Source: Saposhnikovia divaricata | Lineage: Eukaryota; Streptophyta; Magnoliopsida; Apiales; Apiaceae | Assembly: GCA_036435485.1 (NCBI GenBank) | Contig: CM071595.1 | Coordinates: 11,956,001 to 12,020,000, forward strand | Direction of reading: 5' to 3' | Length of the DNA: 64,000 bases | Shown: in pieces, positions 1 to 12,256 of the stretch | Layout of the letters: each line of letters opens with the position of its first letter | Numbering within the stretch: position 1 is the first letter of the stretch | The notes under the pieces: generated by a model | Told to the model about the DNA's origin: nothing | The model's input: only the letters and a program-made list of their open reading frames with translations | Database searches by the model: none | Translations under genes and position numbers: made by a program

Positions 1-1184
1 TCATCAAAATCCACTTTCATAAAGAAAAAAGAAATAAAGACTGAAACAAATTTGCACTATTAACTTCAGAAGGCATTGGCATGTCCAGCGAAAGAAAATG
101 GTTTTAGGGTTTTACCTGCAAGTGGTTCCTTTGCCGCTGATGTCTGCTGCTTGGCAAATTAAGCTTTTCTGCTACATTTGCTGAGGAGAAAAAAGAATCA
201 TAGCATTACATGTTAATAAAGTCAGCATTATAGGCTAACTGGTAGTTGGGCAGAATCATGTCAACTAATTTTGACAAATTATCAAAACATATAATGAATA
301 AAATTTTTAGCTAATCATAGCCAATATACTCCCATGGACATATCAAAACATAACAGATTAACAACGGGTGAAAATATTACATCAGATTTAATGAAACAAA
401 AGATAACTGAATCAATCAAATAGTTCTTTAATTTTTCTAGTACATATATTGCATCTTTGAAAATATCCATTGAGAATATTGATCCTAAAAGAATACAAAA
501 TAAATTTTTAGTATAGCACAAAGGAGATCTATTTGAACCTGTGAAACATCACAAATGAATTTCAACCTTTTCAGTAGTATGTGTAAGAAATATTATATGT
601 GTCATCAATTATATAAAGAGATTGTATATTGGGACACAACTGGATGCATATACAGTCAATATAACAAAATATAACGATTAAAGAGATTGTAAATTAGCAT
701 TACCTTAACATTGAAGCCAAGACTGTCCAAATTCAAAATATCAGCAAAGTCCACATGTTTGGATGAAACAGCCAAAAACAAAAAAAATCCTCTCAGGAAT
801 ATAATCAAACAATTAGAGTGCAAAAATATAGTCGGATATCAATTTTTTATAAGAAAAGAAGAGGAGAGTACATATCAAACATGTCATAAATATATACGAT
901 TGAGAGAAAAAGGATAAACAAAGGAGTAAGAGAAAAATAGCGGCACCACCATAATTTGCAATAAGAATTTGGAAATCTACATCACAATACAATAAAGGAT
1001 AACAAAATCAAAATCAAGAATCAATTGTGAGACAACATATATAAAATAAATTAAGTACAACTTGGAGATGAGATCGCCGGAGGAATCTCTGATATGCGAT
1101 AAAAATTAATTAATTGGTGATTTAAAATTCAAATTCAACCCTTTTGATTGTGATATATGTTAGTAATATAGCTTACAGACTTAC

Positions 1185-1201
1185 AAATCTGATTTCTCCA
1201 T
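1185..1201 (-). other. possible first coding exon (17 nt) with consensus splice donor
   Basis: On the minus strand an ATG at 1201 opens the codons for MEKSD and is followed after 17 nt by GTAAGT (1184-1179), a perfect plant 5' splice site. Upstream lies a 5'UTR-like stretch rich in CTTC. The rest of the gene would lie leftwards, in 1-1150 and beyond the window, but no second exon was recognised. Such short matches occur by chance, so this is only a hint. Confidence 0.15.
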
Positions 1202-1476
1202 GATCCGGCAATGGAAAAAGTGAAGATGGAAGTTTGTGAAGATGATAACGCGTAGGTTTAATTTTGAAATTAGTGATGAAAACCGATTTGAAGATTTAAT
1301 CTTGAACAAATGGAAACTGAAAAAATCATTAAAAGCTTTATTCATAGAAATAAACAGATGACATGATTATAGGAGGATTTTGAAAAGAAGTTATCATAAT
1401 AATATTTTGAAAACTGACGAAGTTAAAATTAGATAGATATGGATATAACCCATTTTGATTTGGATGATCCAGTTGA

Positions 1477-1623
1477 ATGTTAAATGACCAAAAAACCTGT
1501 AAAGATATATTGGATGTTTAAAAAGTGGAAGGATAGATTAGGTAATTTTAATGTTAAATGACCAAAAAACCTGTAAAGATATATAGGAGGAGTAAAAAGT
1601 GGAAGGATAGATTAGGTAATTTT
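1477..1623. repeat. two-copy tandem duplication, 74-bp unit
   Basis: The unit beginning ATGTTAAATGACC at 1477 is repeated from 1551, differing mainly in a short middle part (TTGGATGTTT versus AGGAGGAG). This is a simple local duplication. Confidence 0.8.
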
Positions 1624-1783
1624 GGAATGCTAATGCTAGCACTTATTTAGAATATATTGATAAAATGGATACAATATTTAAAAACGGATAATCCATTGGG
1701 TCATATCAAAACTAAAAATCCTATCCAAACGTAAATATGGATATCAAACCCGAGGAACGGGTTATCCACTAATTTATAATATA

Positions 1784-2033
1784 CTTCCTCTGTCCCACTC
1801 ACTTCTTTACATAAAAAACTGCGTGTCTGGCACGCATTTTAAGGTGCATTTTAAGGATAGTTCTATAATATTTTTGATATTTTCTTTTTTTTGTATAAAA
1901 ATAGAATTGTTCTATTTTTATACAAAAAGAAAAAATATCAAAAATAAGTTATAGAACTATCTTTAAAATGTACCTTAAAATGCGTGCCGAAAACTGGTCC
2001 GCAAATGTAAAGAATTCGGAGGGACGGAGGGAG
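1784..2033. mobile_element. Stowaway-like MITE (Tc1/mariner), 250 bp
   Basis: The right end reads GGAGGGACGGAGGGAG followed by TA. The left end, after TA, reads CTTCCTCTGTCCC. This matches the Stowaway terminal consensus (CTCCCTCCGTCCC) with a TA target duplication at 1782-1783 and 2034-2035. The whole element folds back on itself; the centre holds TATTTTTATACAAAAA arms. A related copy lies at 18727-18978. It is non-coding and would need a mariner transposase in trans. Confidence 0.9.
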
Positions 2034-2178
2034 TATATAGATTAAATGGCAATGAAAGGAACAAAAGTACTATTTTAGTGGCCGCAAAATTACGATATTA
2101 CCTCTATATATCAAAAAATTACGAAAATGTCACTCTTTCAATATTTATACAAAAAGTAGACAAAATTATGTTAATGTT

Positions 2179-2240
2179 GGGAATCGAATCCCTAATATTC
2201 TACAATAAAGAATAAGAACATACCATAACCATTATGATAC
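2179..2240 (-). other. tRNA-like A and B boxes, possible SINE remnant
   Basis: On the minus strand GTATCATAATGGTTATGG (2240-2223) resembles a pol III A box. About 40 nt downstream GGGATTCGATTCCC (2192-2179) resembles a tRNA T-arm and B box. The intervening sequence does not make a proper anticodon arm, so it is not a functional tRNA. A tRNA-derived SINE fragment is the simplest reading; no poly-A tail or target duplication was identified. Confidence 0.35.
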
Positions 2241-2601
2241 ACTTAATTTTGAATTTGTTTTAAAAATTAATCTGTGAAGTATATGACTCATAATATTATA
2301 ATTCAAAATAAAAATTATTAAAATAGAAAAATATGATATGAACATGTGTAAAATATTGTATAAAACTATTCAAGCGCAGAAAAGATTCTCAAAGAAAAGC
2401 GTATTTGTCTTCATTATATGTCTGAGCGCGAATCGCTTCCGAAGATAAAATGGGATTACAGTCCGGCTATAAAAAAGTGCACACTCAGCAAGTTTGAGAC
2501 GAGTAAGAACTATCACCGGAGGAAGAGAATAGAGATGTGATTGAGAAGAGCCTGTATTTCGAATTTCGAATGAATGACACTAACGCTATTTATATGTTAT
2601 C

Positions 2602-5600
2602 TGTTAGGTCCCGCATAAGGGCTATATTAAGCTAGAAGGGGGGTTGAATAGCTTAATTACCAATTTAAAAATTATTATGGCGTTTTAAAAATATTTTCCC
2701 TTTTTAAAAAATTTTTACCGAGTCGTTAGCAGTTTATTGGTGTAGAAAATAAACGACAAGTAAAGAAAATACCACATAGGAGATTTTATCCTGGTTCGCG
2801 ATGGCGCAACCCCTAATGGATTCGCTCACCCCTACTCCAGTCCCCGAGCTCCTCTCCGGACTCGAGATTTTACCCTTAAAAATAAACTCGCTCCTTTAGT
2901 AGGCGGAGAAGCCTTTAAAACCCTACAAATATTTGTCTTGGTGCGTAACTACCCGTTACCACCTCAAAATAAATGTAAACAAATACAAGACTCATCTTGG
3001 TGCGTAACTACCCGTCACCACCTCAAAGTCATTGTAAAACCTACACAACTTATCTTAGACAGCAACTCCCCGCTACTTCTTCAAGGTTGATGTAGAACCT
3101 TTGGTGTAGACTATTGATTCTTGGCTTTTGTCGGTCTTGGGTCTTAGATGAAAGGTCTTGGGTCTTTCCTCTTCTTCAAGGTGGGAAGACTACTAACTCC
3201 CCGTTAGTACGTCTAGGACTTGGGTCTTAGAACGAGAATCACCTCACTTCAATTTCACCTCACTACAAAAGTTAAAAACACAATATCTAGGAAACAAATA
3301 TCGGTAAGCAAGATATATAAAAAAATCGTGCAAAAGTAGTAGGTTACGTTACTAGCCACGATGTACGCTATTATCCGTTAAAATATTATTCAACTCACAA
3401 GTGTGAGGATGAGAAAGAAAATTCAACTCGCAAGTGCGAGGACCGTGAAAGAACGCTATTATACGTTAGCTATATGCGTAGTGCGGAAATTAGTAAATAA
3501 GGCAAGGGTTAAGTCACATGAGTGGACTTGACACACAAACGGTATTAGAACGGAACTTTAATATTCAATTAAGAATATTAAGTTATGTATGTGTAATTTT
3601 AACTTCTTCCACTAAGTTTGAGTGATACGAAGTATTTCTTTAAAGAATATCCCACGGAGCACTGTAGATGCTAGTTGGGAATCCGTAAAAATACTTTTCG
3701 TAAAAAATTTGACGTATGTCAAATATCCAAGTCTTTTTAAGCTACTAGGATTAAGACCTTTAAGATGTATACTTGCTTTTGACTAAAGTCAATGTCAAAG
3801 TATAATCTTCTTTAAAATTCATACACGAAAAGAGTTTATTGCCACGTAAAATAAAATGTAAGTGCGATAAAATAAATGGCTAAATTTGTGCTTAAGGAAG
3901 CTTAGGTTGAACGAAGTACTCCTTTAAAAGAAATTCCCACGGAGCACTGTAAATGCTAGTTGGGAACCCGTAAGAATAATTAATCGTTTCAACTTTTGAC
4001 CTATGTCAAAAATAATCTTTCTCTTTTATAAAGAGACCTTTGGGATCTTTAAAATAGATCCAAGAATAGAGATTAAGATGAAGTAGAGAAGTTAAGCACC
4101 AATCTCACATATAAAGATGGTCGGTTAAGACTCGCATAAGAAGCTAAAACTTACCACCTTTGGAAAACGATCGAAAAAGTTTGCCGGAAAAATTCGTTGG
4201 AGGTTCGGCCGGATTTTGGCACTTGGTCGAACTTTGGGCAGCCCTTCGGGAGGCCGAAGAGTGGTAGTAGATGAGCTAGCTTGGGTGAACAAAGCTTGGT
4301 TGGGTGGAACTAAGCTTGGTGTATCAAAAACCTTGTGTATATGGATATATATTTAGGAGAGAGAAGGTTTTTGAGATGAAGTAGATGAAGAGAGTGTTTG
4401 AATATTGAAAGAGAGAGTCTACTTCAAAAATCCCAGCAATTCTATAGCTCTTAGGTTGTGTCGAAATGGGTGTGTGGAGGGGGGTATTTATAGAAGGAGT
4501 TGGGTGGAAGGAGTGGTTGCGATTTAGATTTAAGGGAGTGGTTGAGATTGAAAATGGTTTGGATTGATGACATGGCTTTCACTTGGATTACCAACATGTA
4601 AAGTTGTGTTTCTTTGCAAGTGGATGAGCCAAATATCCTGCAACTTTGAATCTAGAATATAATATATCATTCGTTCTAATTAACGAATAAATACGAACCA
4701 AGTATCGTTAATTAATACCCGATAAATACGAAAACATCCAATAAATAAATATAAAATTATGGAGCACTTCCAAATATTATAAAATAATATTCTGGAAAGC
4801 TTGGTCAATTTTGGTCAAGGTTGACTTGGTCAAACGTGGTCAACTATTGACTTAATGTCTCGATTTTTGTGCCCGAACGAAATTACTCAAAAAATTACGA
4901 AACTTTAATCATGCATAGAACATAGTATTTAAATGACCAATCTCAAGTTTCAAGTCATTCTAGAAAGTGGAAGTATTTTATTTGGATTTAAAACGATTAA
5001 ATCAGCTTTTGGTTCCGAATAAAATACGATTGGTCTTTTCTTAAAATAGATAAATCTTTTAGCCAATATTTTGAGTAGAATAAATACATTTCCTAAAATA
5101 TAAAATATTTTGAGACTGTAGGAAATATTTTTGAGTGATTAAAATAATTTTCTCCGAAATATAATATAATTGCTAATCGAGAGAAAAATTACTTTAAACA
5201 TTTTTGGCACAAGATAAAAATAATCCTGAGGATAAAAAGTCTTTTCTATGATGAGAGAATATTTTGAGTGTGAAGACAGAATTTTTTTCATATAAAAACT
5301 GATTATTTTTTAATTTAGCACGAGTTCTCTAAAGAATATAAAATAGTGAATATTCTTTGTTTGAGCTTGTCGCCATATTGATGTTGCAGCGGAGATCTAA
5401 AAAATATTAGATCTCGATATTTTTTTTTGATCTTATTGCCTTGGTAGAGATATATTCCATAAAATATAATTTTGATTTTTCAACAAGATGGAATATCTCT
5501 TATATTTTAAAATAGGATGAAGAATATGCTAGAATTGACCATTTGATTTTTCAGCAAGATGGAATATCTCTTATATTCTATGTGTATTTAAATTTTATAT

Positions 5601-5649
5601 TAAATCATACAAATACCAAAATAAATAATATATCGAAGTTATCCATTCA
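2602..5649 (-). repeat. 3' LTR of the minus-strand Sirevirus-like element (about 3.05 kb)
   Basis: On the minus strand it starts TGAATGGATAACTTC and ends GGGACCTAACA, giving TG...CA termini. Near its 3' end it has the CTATTCAACCCCCC motif, comparable to CTATTCACCCCTCCCC in the other Sirevirus LTR. It holds a tandem duplication around 2936-3060 (GCGTAACTACCCGT twice) and a second internal repeat (GGAGCACTGTAGATGCTAG near 3656, a variant near 3942). Compared with the 5' copy, a short segment near 5540-5575 repeats the GATGGAATATCTCTTATATT block, whereas the other copy has unrelated sequence there. Confidence 0.8.
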
Positions 5650-5663
5650 ATCTTCCCCTTTTT
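5650..5663 (-). other. polypurine tract of the Sirevirus-like element
   Basis: AAAAAGGGGAAGAT on the minus strand immediately precedes the TGAATGG start of the 3' LTR. It is the expected plus-strand primer site and matches AAAAAGGGGGAGAT before the 3' LTR at 60172. It fixes the orientation of the whole element. Confidence 0.8.
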
Positions 5664-7183
5664 GGTATTGGCCAAACAAACATAAAATTTAAATTTTAAC
5701 AGTGTGTGCTTCCCCTTAGTTTATGCATGATTTTTGAAAACATTTTCGCACATAAAGTATAAGGAGATTTCTACTGATCATTCTTCTCTAAAGAAATTAA
5801 TTGATTCCTGCAAAATAAAACAATAGTCAGATGGTACAAAGAGATATAATATAGCAAAAATTTAAAATTTTTCCAAATAGTATATAATATTCTCTCTTCC
5901 CCTTTTGTTTGAATAAAATTATCTTTCCTTTAAATATTTCTTCCCACTTAGCAAATAACGCATTAATCATAAAGTATGGCAATGAAACATAGTTATGTAT
6001 CAAAAACCAGCATTTGCAAAGCCTAGTTTCATACAATTTGGGCAATAATCATGGAATTCGCATGCTGTAAATATGAATTGCAACAGTTTAGGTCCCGAAT
6101 AATAACAGGAAATTAGCATATATAGGATACGAATTGCATGCAAGTATATTTATACAAGAGCCAAGTTATTAGCAGTGTCTTGATACAATCAGAATTTATA
6201 ACATATAAACTTGAATGTACCTGTACTACAGTTTACATAAGTCATTGGCTAATACAATCTAGGCATTTTGATTATACAAGAAGTTGTAATTCTTAACCAA
6301 TCCAGATAGTATTACATCAAATATAAACTAACACTCTTTTAGAACAATTCTACTAGTTGTTCAGAAGTTGTTATAGTCTATAAATTACATCGCAAGATAC
6401 AACATTTTACAGGAAGATCAAGAGCTAATGTAAACTTATACAACGAACTTGCAATTCTAGAAAACTTCTAGTAGACATTTTACAACAGAGAATACTAATA
6501 CAATCTATACAAATAAATTATCATTTCAAAAATTTTACAATATGAGATAGTAGGGCCACATCTGCAAGATCATGGAAGCTGAGATAAGGACTACATCAGA
6601 TGATTTTTATCAATATAAACTGTAGTTACCTTATGAATACGATTTCAATCTTTGCAGAACTTACCAGATGGTATGATGAGCATAGAGACAAACTAAGAGA
6701 ACAGATTGTAGTGCAGAATGGATATATACCTTACAAAATATGGTTCATAGTGACATAATGACAAAAGTGATAACATTTGCCAATAGGACAACTGCAGAAC
6801 ATATATTACAATCCAAAATTGTTCATATTAATCAATGTGCCACACTGATTAACTAGAACAAGGTTCTACAACAGCTTAAGTTACATACCAACTTCATGAC
6901 TTAAAACAAGTCATACCAGCTATTGCAGACAACCAAACTTAAGAACAAGATTACAAACCAAAGTCATATGTGAGATAAACAGGCTCACAGTCATAAACAA
7001 GCTTACCAAAACATTACACGCAGAGATTACAATTAAGAACATAAAAAAATGAATAGAACAGCCAGAGAACAGAGTACAACCATGGCAACAAGAGTAGATC
7101 AGTAACCAGCTTGAGCATAGATCAGAAACAACATCAAAGGTCAGAAATGGCAGCAATCAGTTACGGGGAAACAAGTAACATAG

Positions 7184-8656
7184 TCAAGCAATGGCATCCT
7201 CCATTGCAGCCATAAATCCAAATTCACCAACCATGTTAGGGAGACCATTAGAATCAATCAATTCAACACCAGCACCTATGGTTTCTAATTCATTTATAAT
7301 TTCAACATCATTGACCATTTGCACTTGAAAGGAATTGAGAATTTCCATGTCTCTTAACTTACTATTTCCCATCGTAGTTGCAGCTAGACTTTCTATGAAA
7401 CTCAACCTCCTTTTTATATCTTCATTCTCAGTTCTAAGCCTTTTAATTTCTAAGTTTTGTTCTTCAAACATGACTCTAGCAGATTCAGTCTTATTCAAAT
7501 AAATGTCTTCTTCCCTAAGGTTCCTAGGGAGATCAGTGGCAAATACTTCCTAAGGTTGACACATAGCTAGTGGTACTTGGGGCCTTATATGAGCAGGTGT
7601 GATTTGAGCATCAGCTACAGTGGAGTAGTCTAAATTTGTGTGAATATGGCAGACATTGAAAATAGAAGCTATCATGAGTCCATAGGGCATATAACCAACA
7701 AAATTAGCATTGATCAGATTTAGTAAGATCACATAAGAAATGTTGAAATCAATCTTGTTCATAAAAAGCAGAAACATGACTTTCATGTCATAGAAATCAA
7801 AGTACTTACTTTGATTTGGTTTGGGCAGAAAATTAGCACGAATAAACAAGGCAAGATTTTGAAACAATGGAGTAAAGTGTTTGCAGTGTATACCAGAGTG
7901 TTTATCACATAAGCCAAGTAGGATATCAGAACCACAAAAGGTTGACAACATGAGCAAGAATTCATCCTTATTAAATGTGAAATAAGAGTAAATATCGATG
8001 CATGGATGTTCACTATCAGTCAAACATGCAGGTAGATGTAATGCAATGTTTATGGTCTTATGGTCCACTAGAATGGTTTTCTTATTGACTGAGGTTATGA
8101 AGTGCATGATCCCATCTAAACCTTTTATGACTCTCATGTTACAATAAAATTCCCTCATGAGGTATGGAAAATACCTCTTTCCTAGATGTGCAACTAACCC
8201 TTCCCACCTTGCTTTCTTGATAACATTCTCAACCTCACCACTAACATTGATATTTATGCCAGGTTGGACATTCTTGAGCATGTCCATGTACTCTTTGGTG
8301 TGGGATAGATTTATGAGCTGAGGAGGGGGTAGTGGTTTTAGGATGGTTCTTTGAGTGGAATAAGAGATCTGTCTTCTTGCATAAACCTTGGGCCAGTAGG
8401 GCTTCCTAGGTTTTGGGCTTGAGATGTTAGGGATTTGATACTTGGAACTTTGGTAAAATGGGATTGATGGGCTTTTGAAATGGGTCTTTTGTTTCTTGAG
8501 ATTTCTAAGTTTTTGGAGTCTTGGAGGAATTACCTTAAAGTGTGAAGTTCTGGAGTGTATAAACTGGTTTTGTTCCACGTCTTCAAGAAGGTATGGATTT
8601 TCAGACTGTTTTCTAGGGTTAGGGTTAAGGTTTGAAGGTAGTTTATGAAACTCCAT
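7184..8656 (-). pseudogene. env-like ORF of the Sirevirus-like element, one in-frame stop
   Basis: A minus-strand reading frame begins at ATG 8656 and runs 368 codons to a TAG (7550-7552). It then continues in the same frame to 7184, about 490 codons in all. The N-terminal 120 residues are basic and proline-rich (many K, R, P and S). The middle (about residues 140-230) has the stretch RWEGLVAHLGKRYFP...REFYCN. I associate this with the plant-transposon ORF domain often found in retrotransposon extra ORFs; this is from memory and unverified. After the stop the C-terminus looks like a coiled coil (FEEQNLEIKRLRTENEDIKR). Position between RNase H and the 3' LTR is where Sireviruses carry their env-like gene. 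No transmembrane segment or signal peptide is obvious. A TATA-like box lies about 80 bp upstream. Confidence 0.6.
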
Positions 8657-8732
8657 CTTAGTGAGGAAGTGAGAAAGTTATAAGAGTGCAGGATAGGGGT
8701 GTGTGTATGTGATTCTAAACAGATAATGACAT

Positions 8733-8743
8733 GCCTTTTATAG
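8733..8743 (-). promoter_or_regulatory. TATA-box-like motif upstream of the env-like ORF
   Basis: CTATAAAAGGC on the minus strand is a near-perfect plant TATA box and lies about 80 bp before the ATG at 8656. A start about 30 bp downstream would give a 5'UTR of roughly 50 nt. This is only a motif match; the same AT-rich background could produce it by chance. Confidence 0.35.
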
Positions 8744-10405
8744 ATAAACACATAAATTTGAATTCTCAAATAGCTAACAGTTGTGCATTTAGACAGATAG
8801 GCAAACAGTGTTCATCATAAATGACGTGCAGGGGATTTTAAAATCTGGGTATCTTTTGTAGTATAAGTCCAAAATATAGATTTTCGAAAAACAATGCAAA
8901 CAGGATGTATAAAAGTGGTCAGTCAGTATAATGCATGCATGTAGGTGTTTTATAAGAATAAGGAATATATTTATGATGGTGTAGAATCATAAAGTCTACA
9001 TGTAAACAGTACATAGTACACTGCAACTACTATTTAGAGGACACACAGCAGACAAGAAATACAACAAGGACAACTAATTTGCAGTGGTCCCACAGTGAGA
9101 TCATATAAGTTTGAAAAGTCTATGCAGGTCTTTTGTAAATGGATACCATGCCATTAATGGTTGATGTGAGATAGACAGCTTGAAATTTTTATAAGGCTTT
9201 TGAGAATCAAAATATGATATTGTACTCTAGATGCCAACTAAATATCAGTTAACACATAAAAGGGTGTAATGTACCATATCAAGTCCAAAAAAAAAATGTA
9301 CCACACATTATAAGATTAATATACAACAATTGTAACAAGAAATGTTCCTAATTTCTATGTGGCCGTTAAACACATCAGTGTCCAGATACTGAGACTCTCA
9401 AAGGATTCTCAGCCAGGTCTTTATTTGTGGGCAAAGTGTGTGTAGTGAAATGCATGAGATATTTCTAAGAATTGTACTAAATCACAATCAACAATTCAGT
9501 CCATTTTACATAACACAAGTTCACAGGATGGAATTCTATAAATCCAAGTTATACACAAATCATTTTCTAGGTTGCCATGAATTGCTAGACAACCACTGAT
9601 AAAACATTATAACATAGATTAGTAAACAATTATCACAGGAATTATACCCTGTCTCACAAAGACATACTTGACGTACATAAGCATTCCAAAGTGATTATTT
9701 ACTCATTTAACTACAAATTTCACTTAGCATGTTACTGAATCAACTCATAATAAAGACATGTTATACAATTCGAATCAAGAATGTACACATAATATAACAA
9801 AGTATATCTAATTTCAAAATCTCAAATTCAACAGACAAGTGTGGATAGGTATTTAGGCATGTATACAACCCAATTAGCAAGATATCTCATTTTATCACTT
9901 AATTAGGCTTAACTCACAGTGGACACATATTACTAACAATTGTAAATCACATATAAATTTTAAGATTAAATGTCAACTATCAACTGACTAATATAGAAAT
10001 GAAAATCACATATCATATTTCTCATCTAATACAAATAATCATCTTCTATTATTTATCCAAGAGAGTCAGTCATGGGGTTATGCCAACAATTTAAACAAGC
10101 ATTTTGAACCACCGTCTTATAATCAAATCAATAATTTAGTAACTTAATCACATCATATACTTCGAGTATGATTGAAGTGACAACATCAAGATTTACATAC
10201 GATAACCAAATATTGAAGCTTAGGATTCACCTCTCAACTAGTAATACCAACATACAGGACTCAATTACTCACATTCTTCCAGTTCAAATCGTCACACACT
10301 AATACACTCCACAATATTCGATTCAAAAAATTTGTAATTCATCCGATGCTGGGATATAGGCGATTACCTGAGCCCAAAGACTTAACCAAGCCTCAAGGGA
10401 CTTAC
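8744..10405. other. non-coding interior of the Sirevirus-like element
   Basis: This is AT-rich sequence between the env-like ORF and a 5'UTR-like segment. No ORF with recognisable similarity is present on either strand. If the upstream segment is a real first exon, this stretch would be its intron and the env-like leader. Confidence 0.45.
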
Positions 10406-10958
10406 CTGGTTAACTCAGTAGCGGACTGAGTTAACATCCCGAGTTAGCACCGAGTCGTCCGAGTTGACTCACTGGGTTGAGGTAGATCAGTCGATTTCGT
10501 AACGATTCCATCGCTTTCTTAGCCTTTCTTCAATTGAATTCATCTCGTTTGAGTGAATAAAGCATCTGAAATCAAAATCTCAACAAACATTGTTAGGGTT
10601 ATAAAAATTAATAATTAAAAACAAAATGGTGAGTGTGTGCTCGTGTGTATATATAGCATATATGTGTTAAATTTGAGTTGAATCAATCATTTTATGATGA
10701 AAAACGGTGATAATCCTCAAATTCCTTGATTTAACCAATCGCAGGTTCGATCTGTATCGATTAAGTTGATTAATAGATACATAGATAGAGATATGTTCTT
10801 GATTGAGTGTATAATTGCCAAGAAAACTCATAGAGTTAGGGTTTTGAACTGGAGAGAAATGAGAAGCGGCGAGTGAGAAATGAGAGAGAGATATTAGGGT
10901 TAGATACTAGAGGCGAGAGAACAGTGTATACACTACTGCAGACCTCGTGTAAAATACG

Positions 10959-10960
<2 letters not shown>
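10406..10960 (-). promoter_or_regulatory. 5'UTR-like, splice-donor-bearing segment inside the element
   Basis: Read on the minus strand, this segment looks like the start of an ordinary plant gene. It has a CT-rich leader (TCTCTCTCATTTCTC) and two telobox-like motifs, AACCCTAA near 10900 and AAACCCTAA near 10845. An ATG at 10831 opens a 54-codon ORF ending at 10667. A strong splice donor CAG|GTAAGT has its last exon base at 10406. A TA-dinucleotide tract (10963-10993) sits where a TATA element would be. It points the same way as the env-like ORF. It could be an element promoter for that ORF or a captured host 5' end. Confidence 0.35.

Positions 10961-10962
<2 letters not shown>

Positions 10963-10993
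<31 letters not shown>
10963..10993. repeat. TA microsatellite
   Basis: About 15 uninterrupted TA units. A shorter TA run follows near 11175-11193. Confidence 0.9.
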
Positions 10994-10998
<5 letters not shown>

Positions 10999-11508
10999 AA
11001 TGAACGGTCAAGATTGATTTATCATTATAAACAACGAATGAGATCTTAGGGTTTTAAGAGATTGGGCCGGATCGTTTAGAATAGAAGCTGGATTGGGCTG
11101 ATAAATGGGTCATATTTTATCGAAAATATCATAAAATTATATATGTTTTTATGAAAATAAATTTTTTAAAATCAAATATATATATATATATAATAAATAG
11201 ATATTTGAAAATATTCTAATATTTTGATTCTTTGTATGTGAATTTAAATGTCACAATTAATATCTCAAAAATATTTTTGAAATGAATTCAAAAATATGTA
11301 TTCGAACAGTTTTATCTAATCGATAAAATAAGAAGAATCTCGATAAAATCCGATCGATAAAGTTTCATGTGTTATCATTATCGATAAATCTGAGTTTTAG
11401 AGTCCCTTAGAATTTGATCAAGAAGATCTCTTCTTTGTGAGATAATTATGATAAATATTTTCACAAAATATATAAATATAGATAATATTTATATAAATAT
11501 ATAAACCA

Positions 11509-12255
11509 TTATTTTGGACATTCCAACATTCCTAAATCCAAACAGAGTTTAGCGAATCTTTCGGAATTTAATGGTTTTGTGAAAATGTCAGCGAGATTGT
11601 ACTCAGTTTCGATATGAGTCATTTTTATATCACTTTTATTGACATGATCACGCAAGAAATGATGTCTCACATCTATATGCTTGGATCTTGAATGTAACAC
11701 GGGATTTTTGCTAAGGTCAATAGTGCTCGTGTTATCGCATAAGATGGATATTACATCAAATTTAATATTATAGTCGGCTAGTGTTTGCTTCATCCACAAT
11801 ATTTGAGCACAACACTTTACGGCCGCTATATATTCAGCTTCTGTTATGGAGATAGATACCGAATTTTGTTTCTTTGAAAACCAAGAGACCAAGCACCCTC
11901 CCAGAAACTGACATGTACCACTTGTACTTTTTCTCTTGACTAAATGCCCAGCATAGTCCGAATCAGAAAAACATAATAATTCAAATGGTACTCCTTTCGG
12001 ATACCAAAGACCTACGTCAGTGGTTCCTTTTAGATATCTCAATATCCTTTTTACTGCGGATAAATGAGATTCTTTAGGTGCTACTTGAAATCTAGCACAC
12101 TTACAAACACTATATTGTATATCAGGTCGAATTGCGGTAATATAGAGCAAGCTACCAATCATACCCCGATATTTCTTAGTGTCCACGGGAATCCCGTTGG
12201 GATCTTCCGTTAATTTCTAAGAAGTAGACATAGGAGTAGATATGGGTTTGTCATA
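11509..12255 (-). pseudogene. copia RT C-terminus and RNase H fragment
   Basis: On the minus strand the sequence enters pol abruptly at about 12255 with RYDKPISTPMS, the end of the reverse-transcriptase region. An in-frame TAG follows at 12217-12219. From there the frame is open to a stop at 11509. RNase H looks complete, with FSDSDYAG, ITEAEYIA, ILCDNTS and SKHIDVRHHFLRDHV in order and the tail ADIFTKPL. Upstream RT, integrase, protease and gag are absent, because a deletion fuses this point to 5' LTR sequence. RNase H normally removes RNA from the reverse-transcription intermediate; this copy cannot act alone. Confidence 0.85.
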
Positions 12256-12256
12256 T

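Larger units (their letters stand above)
1..1783. other. AT-rich non-coding flank, possible 5' region of a minus-strand gene
   Basis: No convincing coding sequence is visible; the short ORFs at 315-521 and 711-917 are low-complexity with no recognisable domain. The only gene-like signal is on the minus strand near 1185-1201, listed separately. The stretch 1477-1623 is a two-copy tandem duplication, also listed separately. Confidence 0.4.

Noticed and set aside
2179..2240. tRNA gene on the minus strand
   Set aside because: A and B box motifs are present but acceptor and anticodon stems do not pair; kept only as a possible SINE trace.
2602..5649. Solo LTR
   Set aside because: A polypurine tract adjoins it and a related LTR with RNase H lies to the right in the same orientation, so it is the 3' LTR of one larger element.
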